Assembly: GCF_048320135.1 (NCBI RefSeq)
Contig: NZ_CP182947.1
Coordinates: 3,844,001-3,908,000 of the forward strand
Length of the DNA: 64,000 nt
Reading direction: 5' to 3'
Origin: Ideonella_A sakaiensis_A
GTDB lineage: Bacteria; Pseudomonadota; Gammaproteobacteria; Burkholderiales; Burkholderiaceae_C
Shown here: positions 19,683 to 28,904 of the stretch, in pieces
Layout: each line of letters starts with the position of its first letter
Numbering within the stretch: position 1 is the stretch's first letter
The notes under the pieces: model-generated
Told to the model about the DNA's origin: nothing
Databases searched by the model: none
The model's input: the letters and a program-made list of their open reading frames with translations, nothing else
Made by a program: the position numbers and the translations under genes

Positions 19683-20474
19683 ATGGACATCCGCAAACTG
19701 CAACGAGCCATCGTCGATGGTCTGGAAGACGTCAAGGGCCGCGATATCGCGGTGTTCAATACCGAACACCTTTCTCCGCTGTTCGAGCGGGTCATCATCG
19801 CGTCGGGGACAAGCAACCGGCAGACCAAGGCACTGGCCGCCAGTGTGCGTGACGCGGTGAAGGCCAGCGGGCACAGCGTGATGCGGGTCGAAGGCGAGGC
19901 CAACGGCGAATGGATCATCGTCGACTGCGGCGCCGCGGTCGTCCATCTGATGCAGCCGACGATCCGCGACTACTACCACCTCGAGGAAATCTGGGGCGAC
20001 AAGCCGGTCAAGATGAAGCTCGGCGGTGGCGGGAACAAGCGCCTCGCGAAATCCGAGAACGAGGACGACGAGGCGCCGGCCGCGGCGCCGAGGAAGAAGC
20101 CGGGCACTGCGCGGCCGGCTGCCGGCAAGACCGCGGCCAAATCGGCCGCGACAAGGCCGACAGCGAAAAAGACCGCTGCGCCGGCGAAGAAGACGGCTGC
20201 CGCCGGCAAGAAGACCAGCGTCGCCGGCAAGAAGGCGAGCGCCGCAGCAAAAGCGCCGTCGAAGACGCCGGCCCGCAAGGCGCCGCCGCCACGCACCGTG
20301 AAGATCGGCCTGCCGACCGCACGCAAGACCGCGGCCGGCAAGTCCGCATCCAAACCGGCGGTGAAGACGGCACGCAAGACGGCCGGCGGCCGCCCGGCTG
20401 CCGCCGGTGTCACGCGCACGGTCGGCGTCAAGCGGCCGGCGACGGCGGCGAAGAAAGCCAGCCGCAAGACGTGA
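19683..20474 (+). CDS. rsfS: Ribosome silencing factor with histone H1-like C-terminal tail
   Basis: Residues 1-112 form the RsfS domain (DUF143), which binds ribosomal protein L14 and blocks subunit joining in starvation; GEWIIVDCGAAVVHLM and YYHLEEIWGD are diagnostic. Usual RsfS length is about 105-150 residues, but this protein has 263. After an acidic patch (EDDE, 127-130), residues about 135-263 are a Lys/Ala/Pro-rich tail with AAKSAA, PAKKTAAAGKK and AGKKASAAAK repeats, like bacterial histone H1-like proteins. The tail is predicted disordered and may bind RNA or DNA. Its stop overlaps the rlmH start. Confidence 0.93.
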   Translation: MDIRKLQRAIVDGLEDVKGRDIAVFNTEHLSPLFERVIIASGTSNRQTKALAASVRDAVKASGHSVMRVEGEANGEWIIVDCGAAVVHLMQPTIRDYYHLEEIWGDKPVKMKLGGGGNKRLAKSENEDDEAPAAAPRKKPGTARPAAGKTAAKSAATRPTAKKTAAPAKKTAAAGKKTSVAGKKASAAAKAPSKTPARKAPPPRTVKIGLPTARKTAAGKSASKPAVKTARKTAGGRPAAAGVTRTVGVKRPATAAKKASRKT

Positions 20475-20938
20475 AACTCTGGCTGCTCGCGGTCGGCCTG
20501 CGCCAACCGTCGTGGGCCGACCAGGCCTACGACGAGTTTGCAAAGCGTTTTCCGCCCGAGCTGAGGTTGCAGCTGAAGGCGGTGAAGGCCGAGCCGCGTG
20601 GCAGCCGAACCGCCGAGCAGCTGATGAATGCCGAGGCGCAGCGGCTGGAGGCCGCGATGCCGAAAGGCGCGCGCCGCGTCGTTCTCGATGAAAGCGGCGA
20701 CCGCGTGACGACCCAGCAACTCAGCGATCGGCTGCGTGGCTGGATGGGCGACGGCCGCGATGTCGCCCTGCTGATCGGCGGCCCGGACGGGCTTGCCGCA
20801 TCGATCAAGGAATCGGCCGACGAGCGGCTGCGCCTGTCGGATCTGACGCTGCCGCATGCCTTTGCCCGCGTGCTGCTCGCCGAGGCCTTGTACCGGGCGT
20901 GGACGGTGATGGTTTCGCACCCCTACCACCGCGAATAG
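20471..20938 (+). CDS. rlmH: 23S rRNA (pseudouridine1915-N3)-methyltransferase
   Basis: SPOUT-family methyltransferase that modifies helix 69 of 23S rRNA on assembled ribosomes. The 155-residue protein contains LLIGGPDGL and ends SHPYHRE, both diagnostic. The GTG start overlaps the rsfS stop (GTGA), and the pair is a conserved neighbourhood. Length is exactly as expected. Confidence 0.95.
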   Translation: MKLWLLAVGLRQPSWADQAYDEFAKRFPPELRLQLKAVKAEPRGSRTAEQLMNAEAQRLEAAMPKGARRVVLDESGDRVTTQQLSDRLRGWMGDGRDVALLIGGPDGLAASIKESADERLRLSDLTLPHAFARVLLAEALYRAWTVMVSHPYHRE

Positions 20939-20945
20939 GCCGGCC

Positions 20946-21554
20946 ATGCAGAACCAGTTCATCTACCTCGCATCGGCCAGCCCGCGCCGGGCACAGCTGC
21001 TCGACCAGCTTGGCGTGCGCTACGAGATGCTGCTGGCCGACGGCCGGGAAAATGTCGAACGGCTCGAGGAGCCGCGCAGCCGCGAACTGCCGGCCGACTA
21101 TGTACGGCGCGTCGCCAAGCTGAAGCTCGATGCCGCGCGCGAGCGGCGGTTGCGCCGGCGGCTGCCGGAGGCGCCGATTCTGTGCGCCGACACGACGGTT
21201 GCGCTCGGCCGCAAGATGTTCGGCAAACCGGCCCATCCGGCCGAGGCGCGCGAGATGCTGACGGCGCTGTCGGGCCGCAGCCACCGCGTGCTGACGGCGG
21301 TCGCGGTCAGCGCCGGACCCCTGTCGTTCGTCGAGATGAATGTCACGCGGGTCGAGTTCAGCGCCTTCGGCACGCTCGAGATCGACGGCTACATCGCCAG
21401 CGGCGAGCCGCGCGGCAAGGCCGGTGCCTATGCGATCCAGGGCCGGGCTGCGCGCTGGGTCAAGCACATCAACGGCAGCTACAGCGGCGTGATGGGCCTG
21501 CCGCTGCACGAAACCGCGGTGCTGTTGCGCCGCGCCGGGCTGACGATCCTGTGA
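20946..21554 (+). CDS. maf: Maf-family nucleotide pyrophosphatase
   Basis: House-cleaning nucleoside-triphosphate pyrophosphatase. The 202-residue protein has the N-terminal substrate loop ASASPRRAQLLDQLG, the catalytic-aspartate segment CADTTVALGRK, and the C-terminal GKAGAYAIQGRAA. Preference for dTTP/UTP or for m7GTP/CTP (YhdE or YceF type) is not decided here. It lies seven bases after rlmH and touches the rng reading frame. Confidence 0.93.
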   Translation: MQNQFIYLASASPRRAQLLDQLGVRYEMLLADGRENVERLEEPRSRELPADYVRRVAKLKLDAARERRLRRRLPEAPILCADTTVALGRKMFGKPAHPAEAREMLTALSGRSHRVLTAVAVSAGPLSFVEMNVTRVEFSAFGTLEIDGYIASGEPRGKAGAYAIQGRAARWVKHINGSYSGVMGLPLHETAVLLRRAGLTIL

Positions 21555-21583
21555 AGTCGCGCGCCTCGCATACCATGCAGGCC

Positions 21584-23059
21584 ATGCAGGACATTCTGAT
21601 CAACTGGACGCCACAGGAGACCCGGGTCGCGGTCATCGAGAACGGAGCGGTCCAGGATCTGTACATCGAGCGCGCCCTCGAGCGCGGCCTGGTCGGCAAC
21701 ATCTATGCCGGCCGGGTTGCCCGTGTGCTGCCCGGCATGCAGTCGGCGTTCATCGACATCGGGCTGGAGCGCGCGGCATTCCTGCATGTCGCCGATGTCA
21801 TCCTGAACGGCAATGGCCGCAGCGACAACGGCGCGCCGGCGGTGCCGATCGAACGCCTCGTCTTCGAAGGGCAGACGCTGACCGTGCAGGTGATCAAGGA
21901 TCCGATCGGCAGCAAGGGTGCGCGGGTCTCGACGCAGGTCAGCATCGCCGGCCGGCTGCTGGTCTTCCTGCCGCACGACAACCACATCGGCATCTCGCAG
22001 AAGATCGGTTCGCAGGAGCTGCGCGAACAACTGCGCGCGCGGATGAACCAGCTGGTGCAGCTGCCCGACGGCACGACGCCGGCCGGCGGCTTCATCCTGC
22101 GCACCAATGCCGAGGATGCAACCGATGCCGAGCTGGCCGACGACATCGCCTACCTGCGCAAGACCTGGGCGGCGATCCGCGAGCGCGGCTTCAAGGCGCC
22201 GCCGGGCAGCCTGCTGTACCAGGACCTGAGCCTGGTCGAACGCGTGCTGCGCGACCTCAGCAACGACCTGACGCAGGCGATCCGCGTCGATTCACGGATC
22301 CAGTACGAGGCGCTGCTCGCCTTCGGCGAGGTCTTCACGCCGCGCGCGGTGAAAAAGCTCTCGCACTATGAAGGCGAGCGGCCGATCTTCGACCTCTACA
22401 ACATCGACGACGAGATCGCCCGCGCGCTGGCGCGGCGGGTCGACCTGAAATCGGGTGGTTATCTGATCATCGACCAGACCGAGGCGCTGACCACCGTCGA
22501 CGTCAATACCGGCGGCTTCGTCGGCACGCGCAATTTCGACGACACGATCTTCAAGACCAACCTCGAGGCGACGCAGGCGATTGCGCGTCAGCTGCGGCTG
22601 CGCAACCTCGGCGGCATCATCATCATCGATTTCATCGACATGAGCCGCGAGGAGCACCAGGCCGCGGTGCTGGCCGAACTGCGCAAGCAGCTCGCACGCG
22701 ACCGCACCCGCATCACCGTCAGCGGCTTCACGAATCTCGGGCTCGTGGAGATGACGCGCAAGCGCACGCGCGAATCGCTGGCCCACATGTTGTGTGAACC
22801 CTGCCCGACCTGCGAGGCGAAAGGCCAGGTGAAGACCGCGCGCAGCGTCTGCTACGACATCCTGCGCGAGATCCTGCGCGAGGCGCGGCAGTTCAACCCG
22901 AAGGAATTCCGCATCATCGCGGCGCCGGCCGTCGTCGAGATGCTGCTCGACGAGGAAAACCAGCACCTCGCCGGCCTGTCCGACTTCATCGGCAAGCCGA
23001 TCTCGCTGCAGGCCGAACCGACCGGCTCGCCGGAGGCTTACGACATCGTGTTGCTGTAG
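21584..23059 (+). CDS. rng: Ribonuclease G
   Basis: Single-strand-specific endoribonuclease for 5' maturation of 16S rRNA and mRNA decay. The 491-residue protein starts MQDILINWTPQETRVAVIEN, followed by an S1 RNA-binding domain. The DNase I-like catalytic domain has TTVDVNTGGFVG and GGIIIIDFIDM with the metal-binding aspartates. The zinc-link motif is CEPCPTCEAKG. There is no long C-terminal scaffold, so it is RNase G and not RNase E. In-frame starts at 21551 (GTG) and 21575 are also possible; 21584 fits the family best. Confidence 0.95.
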   Translation: MQDILINWTPQETRVAVIENGAVQDLYIERALERGLVGNIYAGRVARVLPGMQSAFIDIGLERAAFLHVADVILNGNGRSDNGAPAVPIERLVFEGQTLTVQVIKDPIGSKGARVSTQVSIAGRLLVFLPHDNHIGISQKIGSQELREQLRARMNQLVQLPDGTTPAGGFILRTNAEDATDAELADDIAYLRKTWAAIRERGFKAPPGSLLYQDLSLVERVLRDLSNDLTQAIRVDSRIQYEALLAFGEVFTPRAVKKLSHYEGERPIFDLYNIDDEIARALARRVDLKSGGYLIIDQTEALTTVDVNTGGFVGTRNFDDTIFKTNLEATQAIARQLRLRNLGGIIIIDFIDMSREEHQAAVLAELRKQLARDRTRITVSGFTNLGLVEMTRKRTRESLAHMLCEPCPTCEAKGQVKTARSVCYDILREILREARQFNPKEFRIIAAPAVVEMLLDEENQHLAGLSDFIGKPISLQAEPTGSPEAYDIVLL

Positions 23060-23084
23060 CGTGGTGCCTGCGCGGTAGACGACG

Positions 23085-23108
23085 AAAAAATGCCCGCCGG
23101 AGCGGGCA
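23085..23108 (-). terminator. Rho-independent terminator of the dodecin gene
   Basis: Read on the minus strand: stem TGCCCGC, loop TCCG, stem GCGGGCA, then six T residues. It lies 39 bases past the dodecin stop codon and also just after rng, which it faces tail-to-tail. Confidence 0.88.
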
Positions 23109-23118
23109 CAGCCAGACT

Positions 23119-23138
23119 GCGCCGGGAAAGCCCGGCGC
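23119..23138. repeat. Hairpin between dodecin stop and its terminator
   Basis: Eight-base perfect arms GCGCCGGG and CCCGGCGC around a four-base loop, directly upstream of the terminator on the minus strand. It has no T-run; it could slow RNA polymerase or protect the transcript end. Confidence 0.55.
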
Positions 23139-23146
23139 ATGCGGCG

Positions 23147-23347
23147 TCAGTTCAGCACGAACGTGACCTTCAGGATGACCTTGTAGCCGACGACCTTGCC
23201 ATTGTCGATCGTCACTTCCTGGTCCTTTACCCAGGCGCCCTTGACGTTCTTCAGCGTCTGGTTGGCGCGGTCGACACCCTGGATGATGGCGTCTTCGAAG
23301 CTGGTCTTGCTGATGCTGCTGATTTCGGTGATGCGTGCGACGGTCAT
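23147..23347 (-). CDS. Dodecin (flavin-binding protein)
   Basis: A 66-residue dodecin-family protein (MTVARITEISSISKTSFEDA ...), which forms a hollow dodecamer that binds and buffers flavins. The conserved segment GAWVKDQEV carries the aromatic residue that stacks on the isoalloxazine ring. AGAGGA lies six bases upstream of the ATG. It has its own terminator and is probably monocistronic. Confidence 0.93.
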   Translation of the reverse strand: MTVARITEISSISKTSFEDAIIQGVDRANQTLKNVKGAWVKDQEVTIDNGKVVGYKVILKVTFVLN

Positions 23348-23673
23348 GAAATGTCCTCTGTGTGCGGGGGGATGGCGGGGCAGACACTGCCTCGGCGGTG
23401 GATGCGGCCGAGCCGAGCCGCATCGATGTCGGTTCGCGTTTCAGCCGCTGGGGGTGCCGGGAGTCGAGACCCGAAACAACGGGTTGACAGCGCGGGAAGA
23501 GTGCCGAAGATGGCAGGCCGCGGTGCATTGCGCAGGCGCCATCCGACGGGGCCAGTGTGAGGCCGTGAACTGGCTACCGGCAGGGGATGGGCGCGATGAT
23601 CGCCGGTGGGATAGCTCCTACGCTGCCGATCGCCGCATCCGGCGCGCCGCCTGGCGGGCGCTGCCGGTGCGGC
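23348..23673. other. 326-bp intergenic region between the helicase gene and dodecin
   Basis: No gene was supported here on either strand. It must hold the dodecin promoter (minus strand) and the 3' end of the helicase transcript. No clear terminator or recognisable promoter pair was seen by eye. Confidence 0.6.
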
Positions 23674-25965
23674 TCAGCCGGAACGCCACCACTGCGGCAG
23701 CAGCCGCCTGACCTTGGCGCGCGCATAACGGTCGTCGATCAGCCAGACCACGCCGCGGTCGTCGGTCGTGCGGATCACGCGTCCGGCGGCCTGCACGACC
23801 TTCTGCAGGCCGGGGTACAGGTAGGTGTAGTCGTGACCGCGGTCGGTGCCGAAATTGACGTCCATGCGTTGCCGGATCTGCTCATTGACCGGGTTCCATT
23901 GCGGCAGCCCGAGCGTCGCGACGAAGGCGCCGATCAGCCGCCGCCCGGGCAGGTCGATGCCTTCGGCGAAGGCGCCGCCGAGCACCGCAAAACCGATGCC
24001 CTGGCTGTCCGCCGTGAAGCGGTCGAGAAACTGGGTGCGCGCCGCCTCGGTCATCGCACGCGACTGCCGCCACTGCGGCACCGCCGGATGGCTGGCAGCC
24101 AGCCGGTCGGCGATTTGCTGCAGGTAGTCGAAGCTGCTGAAAAACGCCAAGTAGTTGCCGGGCGCCTGCGCGAACTGGCGGGCGATCAGATCGACGATCG
24201 GCTCGACCGACGCCTCGCGCTCGCCCCAACGGGTCGAGATTGCCGTCGCGACGCGCACCTGCAGCTGCTCGGCGGCAAACGGCGACGCGACATCGACGGC
24301 AGCCGTCGATTCGGGCAGGCCGAGCAGGTCCCGGTAGTAGCTGCCCGGCTGCAGCGTCGCCGAAAACAGCGTGCTGGTCTGTGCCAACGCAACACGCGGT
24401 TTCAGGAACGGCGCCGGCACGACATTGCGCAGGCACCAGATGCTGTCGCCGTCGGAATCGCCGCCGACCGTCAGGTCGATCAGCGAATGCTCGCCGAACG
24501 ATTCGTGCAGGCGCAGGAAAACCAGCACGTCGAAATAGAAACGCAGCAGCGCCGGATCGGGTTCGGCACGTGGCTCGGTCGGTGTCGCCAGCACCTCGCT
24601 CATCAGCTGCGAAAAATTCTGCAGCGAGGCCAGCAGGCCGTTCGGCAATTCGTCGTGCACCGCATAGGGCGTGGCCTGGGCCGTCGCCAGCGCGTCCCAG
24701 CAGCGCTGCAGGCGGCCGAGGCTGGCGCCGATGCCGCGGCCCGGCTTTGTCGCCAGCAACGCCTGCAGGTCCGACCAGCGCAATTCGGCCGTATACATCG
24801 CGCGGCCGCGGTCGACCAGGTTGTGTGCCTCGTCGACGAGCAGCGCGACGCGCCAGCCGTCGGTCAGCGTCAGTCCGTGCAGCAGCGCATTGAGGTCGAA
24901 ATAGTGGTTGTAGTCGCCGACGACGACATCGGCCCAGCGCACCAGTTCCTGGCCGAGGTAATAGGGGCAGACGTCGTGCTCGAGCGCGGCCTGCCGCAGG
25001 CTGACGCGATCGAGTGTGCGCTTGGCCAGCGCCGCATCGCGCGCGGCCGGCAACCGGTCGTAGAAGCCGCGGGCGAGCGGACAGGCTTCGCCGTGGCAGG
25101 CCTTGCCGGGATGCTCGCAGGCCTTGTCGCGAGCGACCAGTTCGAGCACCCGCAGCGGCAGCGCCGGCGAGCTGCGGGCGATAGCCTGCAAGGCCTGCAG
25201 CGCGAGTGCGCGGCCCGGTGTCTTCGCGGTCAAGAAAAACAGCTTGTCGAGCCCGCGCACCGGCCAGGCCTTCAGCATCGGAAACAGCGTGCCGACCGTC
25301 TTGCCGATGCCGGTCGGCGCCTGCGCGAGCAGGCAGCGGCCGTTGACCGCGGCCTTGTAGACCGCCTCCGACAATTCACGTTGCCCGGTGCGGAAGCCGG
25401 CGTGCGGAAAACGCACCGCCGCCAGCGCCGCATTGCGCGCCTCGCGGTGTTCGAGTTGGCGGGCCGCCCAGTCGGCAAAACGCCGGCAGTGCTCGAGCAG
25501 AAACTGCTCCAGCGCTTCGGCGCTGTGCGGCTCGACCAGCATCGTCTCGGTCTGGCTGCCGACGTCGAAATAGACCAGCGCGATGTCGAGCTGCTTCAGG
25601 CCGCGCGCCCGGCACAGCAGCGCGCCATAGATCTTCGCCTGCGCCCAGTGCAGGTGGCGCCGATTCGCCGGCATCGCATCGAGATCGCCGCGGAAGGTCT
25701 TGACCTCGTCGAGCCGGTTCGATGCCGGGTCATAACCGTCGGCGCGGCCACGCAGCAGCAGCTGGTCGCAGATGCCTTCGAGCGCGATTTCCGCTTCGTA
25801 GCCGGCGCCGCGCCGAGCGGCAACCGTCTGGTGGCCTGTGATGCCCTCGAGCGCCGTCGCCGACGGTGTGAAGCGCAGGTCGAGGTCGCCCTGCTTCGCG
25901 GTGAACTCGCACAAGGCCCGCACGGCAACCGCATACAGGGCAGGGGTGGAGGTGCGGCTGTTCAA
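23674..25965 (-). CDS. Rad3/DinG-type iron-sulphur helicase with N-terminal PD-(D/E)XK nuclease-like domain
   Basis: Superfamily 2 DNA helicase of the XPD/DinG group. Numbered from a TTG at 25965 it has 763 residues. Residues about 45-110 resemble a PD-(D/E)XK nuclease (GRADGYD with Asp76, then DEVKT with Glu87 and Lys89). Walker A is APTGIGKT (about 216-223). Cys283, Cys290, Cys295 and Cys333 form the expected 4Fe-4S cluster, the DEAH box is VDEAHNL, and the C-terminal motifs end QAAGRVIRT. The start is uncertain: the frame is open to an ATG at 26136, but homology begins near AVAVRALCEFTAK, so TTG 25965 is preferred. Confidence 0.87.
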   Translation of the reverse strand: MNSRTSTPALYAVAVRALCEFTAKQGDLDLRFTPSATALEGITGHQTVAARRGAGYEAEIALEGICDQLLLRGRADGYDPASNRLDEVKTFRGDLDAMPANRRHLHWAQAKIYGALLCRARGLKQLDIALVYFDVGSQTETMLVEPHSAEALEQFLLEHCRRFADWAARQLEHREARNAALAAVRFPHAGFRTGQRELSEAVYKAAVNGRCLLAQAPTGIGKTVGTLFPMLKAWPVRGLDKLFFLTAKTPGRALALQALQAIARSSPALPLRVLELVARDKACEHPGKACHGEACPLARGFYDRLPAARDAALAKRTLDRVSLRQAALEHDVCPYYLGQELVRWADVVVGDYNHYFDLNALLHGLTLTDGWRVALLVDEAHNLVDRGRAMYTAELRWSDLQALLATKPGRGIGASLGRLQRCWDALATAQATPYAVHDELPNGLLASLQNFSQLMSEVLATPTEPRAEPDPALLRFYFDVLVFLRLHESFGEHSLIDLTVGGDSDGDSIWCLRNVVPAPFLKPRVALAQTSTLFSATLQPGSYYRDLLGLPESTAAVDVASPFAAEQLQVRVATAISTRWGEREASVEPIVDLIARQFAQAPGNYLAFFSSFDYLQQIADRLAASHPAVPQWRQSRAMTEAARTQFLDRFTADSQGIGFAVLGGAFAEGIDLPGRRLIGAFVATLGLPQWNPVNEQIRQRMDVNFGTDRGHDYTYLYPGLQKVVQAAGRVIRTTDDRGVVWLIDDRYARAKVRRLLPQWWRSG

Positions 25966-26156
25966 GGCGGTATGCGGTCGGCAACGCCGGCGATTGTCGC
26001 AGGCGGGCTGTTTGCCGAGGGCCGGCAGGGTTTCCGGCCCGGCCGACAATGGCGGCTGCTTCCCATTCCCAGCGAACCTGCTATGCCACTCGATTTCCAT
26101 TGCCAGCCACCCAGCGGCGTCCATCGCCGCGTCCACCGCGCGAACAGGAGCGAGCA

Positions 26157-26372
26157 GTGAGCGCAGCAGCGACCGAACAGCGGCTGACCGAGCTGGAGAT
26201 CAAGGCCAGTTTCAGCGAGGACCTGCTCGACCGGCTGAACGATGTGATCGTCCGCCAGCAGCATCAGATCGACGAACTGAGCCGGACGGTCGCCGCGCTG
26301 CGCCAGCAGATCGAGCAGCTGCCGGCCCCCGGCTTTCGCAGCCTGCGCGACGAATTGCCGCCGCATTTCTGA
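26157..26372 (+). CDS. slyX: SlyX-family protein
   Basis: A 71-residue coiled-coil protein of the SlyX family, function unknown. The heptad region (RLTELEIKASFSEDLLDRLN and following) and the C-terminal LPPHF are typical. The GTG start has AGGAG six bases upstream. It is divergent from the helicase gene, whose possible N-terminal extension lies close by. Confidence 0.87.
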   Translation: MSAAATEQRLTELEIKASFSEDLLDRLNDVIVRQQHQIDELSRTVAALRQQIEQLPAPGFRSLRDELPPHF

Positions 26373-26553
26373 GCCGGCCCGCCGCAGGCGGGGATGGCGC
26401 CGCCGCCGCGGTACTGGCTCCTGCCGCGGGCCCGGGCCGGCCGTCGCATGGCCCGCCGATGGCTCCGAATGGCCGATGTGGCGCGCGTTGCGTCTCGGCA
26501 GACTCGCCGGCGCTGCATCTCGCAGCAAATCCACCTGCTGCCAAGGAAGCCAC

Positions 26554-27576
26554 ATGCCACCCATCAATCCCGACCACATCCTGCGCACCGGCCTGGCGTT
26601 CTGGGAATCGAAGACGCTGCTGTCGGCGGTCGAACTCGGCCTGTTCACCGCGCTCGCCGACGGACCGCTGACCGCCGAACAATTGCGCCAGCGGCTGCAG
26701 CTGCATCCGCGCGCGGTGCCCGATTTTCCCGATGCGCTGCTGGCGCTCGGCTTTCTCGAGCGCGAAGGCGAGGGCGCCGATGCCAGCTACCGCAATACGC
26801 CGCAGACACAGCGCTTTCTCGATCGCCGTTCGGCCGACTATGTCGGCGGCTGGCTCGAGATGGCCAATGCGCGCCTCTATCCGTTCTGGGGCAACCTGAC
26901 CGAGGGCCTGCAGACCGGCCGGCCGCAGAACGAGCTGAAAAACGGCGGCCGCTCGATGTTCGAGACGCTGTACGAGGATCCGCAGCGTCTCGAGCAGTTC
27001 ATGGATGCGATGACCGGCCTGTCGGCGGCGAATTTCACGCGGCTGGCCGAACAGTTCGATTTCAGCCGCTACCGCAGCCTCGCCGATATCGGCGGCGCAA
27101 CCGGCCAGCTCGCGCGGTTTGTTGCCCGCCGGCATCCGCAGCTGCGCTGCACGACGCTCGACCTGCCGGCGGTGACGCCGATCGCCGCGCGCCACATCGC
27201 CCGCGACGGCCTGGCCGACCGCGTCGACGCGAAGCCGATCGATTTCCTCGCCGAGCCGTTTCCGAGTACCGACGTGATCACGATGGGGATGATCCTGCAC
27301 GACTGGAACCTGGACGTGAAACGGCTGCTGATCGGCAAGGCCTATGCGGCCCTGCCGCCGGGTGGCTGCCTGATCGTCGTCGACAACCTGATCGATGACC
27401 AGCGCCGCAGCAACACCTTCGGGCTGTTGATGTCGCTGAACATGCTGATCGAATTCGGCGATGCCTTCGACTACAGCGGCGCCGATTTCGACCGCTGGGC
27501 GCGCGAGGCCGGTTTCCAGCGCACCGAGGTGATCCCGCTGCACGGCCCGGGGGCTGCCGCGATCGCCTACAAGTGA
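26554..27576 (+). CDS. SAM-dependent O-methyltransferase family protein
   Basis: A 340-residue methyltransferase of the plant-type/hydroxyneurosporene (acetylserotonin) O-methyltransferase class. It has an N-terminal winged-helix dimerisation domain (FWESKTLLSAVELGLFTALA), SAM motif I LADIGGATGQLARF, and the LHDWNLD segment with the catalytic-type histidine. AAGGAAG precedes the start. The substrate is unknown; no biosynthetic cluster is visible around it. Confidence 0.85.
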   Translation: MPPINPDHILRTGLAFWESKTLLSAVELGLFTALADGPLTAEQLRQRLQLHPRAVPDFPDALLALGFLEREGEGADASYRNTPQTQRFLDRRSADYVGGWLEMANARLYPFWGNLTEGLQTGRPQNELKNGGRSMFETLYEDPQRLEQFMDAMTGLSAANFTRLAEQFDFSRYRSLADIGGATGQLARFVARRHPQLRCTTLDLPAVTPIAARHIARDGLADRVDAKPIDFLAEPFPSTDVITMGMILHDWNLDVKRLLIGKAYAALPPGGCLIVVDNLIDDQRRSNTFGLLMSLNMLIEFGDAFDYSGADFDRWAREAGFQRTEVIPLHGPGAAAIAYK

Positions 27577-27679
27577 GATGGTCGCGGCCGCGCCGTCGGC
27601 GCGTGGTCGCGGTGCGCGGCGGTGGCGAGCGCCGGTGCTGCAACAATGGGCACCGCATTCCGCCGCCGCCCGCTTGTTC

Positions 27680-28021
27680 ATGACCGACGACAACCAGATC
27701 GACATCCCGCCGTCATTCGTGGCGCTTTACCTCGAGCCGGGGCGGATCAAGCCGAACGCGTCGCGGCAGCAGATCGGCGAGCGCTACGAATTCTGCGAAG
27801 ACCTCGCGGCGATGCTGACCGATACCGCGCGGACGATGCTGTTCGACCTCGGTATCACCGAAGACGACGTGCTCGAGCGCTGCCACCGCGGCCTGCTGGT
27901 CGAGGCCTCCGGCGTCAGCGTGGCGGAAGCCGGCTGGGTCGTCTGCCGGCTCGCCGAACTGCTCGGCTGGCCGCTGTGGCTGCCGGAGCCGGCCGCGCTG
28001 AATGCGGACCGCGGCGACTGA
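27680..28021 (+). CDS. Conserved hypothetical protein
   Basis: A 113-residue soluble, acidic protein beginning MTDDNQIDIPPSFVALYLEP. I recognise no domain with certainty. The frame is open 34 codons upstream, but the Ala/Arg-rich extension looks non-coding, so the ATG at 27680 was chosen. It lies about 100 bases after the methyltransferase and 16 bases before a glycosyltransferase gene. Confidence 0.7.
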   Translation: MTDDNQIDIPPSFVALYLEPGRIKPNASRQQIGERYEFCEDLAAMLTDTARTMLFDLGITEDDVLERCHRGLLVEASGVSVAEAGWVVCRLAELLGWPLWLPEPAALNADRGD

Positions 28022-28037
28022 CGGCGGCTGCAACGCG

Positions 28038-28904
28038 ATGTTCTCGATCCTGATCCCGACCTGGAACAACCTCGAGCACCTGAAGCTGTGCGTCGACAGC
28101 ATCCGCCGCCATTCGGCCTTCGCGCACCAGATCATCGTCCACGTCAACGACGGCAGTGACGGCAGCGCCGAGTGGGTACGCTCGCAGCAGCTCGACGCGA
28201 CCTTCAGCGACGACAACATCGGCATCTGCCTCGCGGTCAACGGCTCGGCGCTGCTCGCCCGCCACGAGCTGCTGGTGTATCTGAACGACGACATGTATTG
28301 CTGCCCCGGCTGGGATACCGCATTGCTGCGGCGCCGGCAGATGATCGACGGCGATTTGTTCATGTTGTCCGGCACGATGATCGAGCCGCGCGACAGCGGC
28401 AACCCGTGTGTCGTCGTCGGCGACTTCGGCGATGCGGTCGGCAATTTCCGCGAGGATGCGCTGCTTGCCGAAGTCGATCGGCTGAAGCGTGCCGACTGGC
28501 TCGGCGCGACCTGGCCGCCGACGCTGGTGCACCGCGACTGGTGGCTCAAGCTCGGCGGCTACAGCACCGAGCTGAGCCCGGGGATGAGCAGCGACAACGA
28601 TTTTTCGATGAAGCTGTGGCATGCCGGCTGCCGCCAGTTCATCGGCGTCGGCGATTCGCTGGTCTACCACTTCCAGTGCAAGTCGACCGGAAAGGTCGTG
28701 AAGAACGACGGCCGCAGCCAGTTCCTGCACAAATGGGGCATCACGCAGTCGACCTTCGACCGCTTCTACCTGCGCCGCGGCCAGCTCGCAAAGAGCCCGA
28801 CCGAGCGGCTCAGCGAACCTTCGCCGTCGAGCGACCTCGCCTGGGCCTTGCGCAAGGGCCGCTGGCGGTTGCGCGGCGCAAAGGCCGGGCCGCTGACGCG
28901 TTAG
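28038..28904 (+). CDS. Glycosyltransferase family 2
   Basis: A 288-residue GT-A type glycosyltransferase. The N-terminus MFSILIPTWNNLEHLKLCVD and the DxD-like YLNDDMYC are typical of family 2. The acceptor is unknown; the surrounding glycosyltransferases suggest LPS or another surface glycan. An in-frame ATG at 28002 overlaps the preceding gene and is less likely. Its 3' end overlaps the convergent glycosyltransferase gene by four bases. Confidence 0.88.
   Translation: MFSILIPTWNNLEHLKLCVDSIRRHSAFAHQIIVHVNDGSDGSAEWVRSQQLDATFSDDNIGICLAVNGSALLARHELLVYLNDDMYCCPGWDTALLRRRQMIDGDLFMLSGTMIEPRDSGNPCVVVGDFGDAVGNFREDALLAEVDRLKRADWLGATWPPTLVHRDWWLKLGGYSTELSPGMSSDNDFSMKLWHAGCRQFIGVGDSLVYHFQCKSTGKVVKNDGRSQFLHKWGITQSTFDRFYLRRGQLAKSPTERLSEPSPSSDLAWALRKGRWRLRGAKAGPLTR

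Noticed and set aside
23587..26160. 857-codon open frame on the plus strand
   Set aside because: Antisense to the Rad3-type helicase, which has Walker, DEAH and Fe-S motifs.
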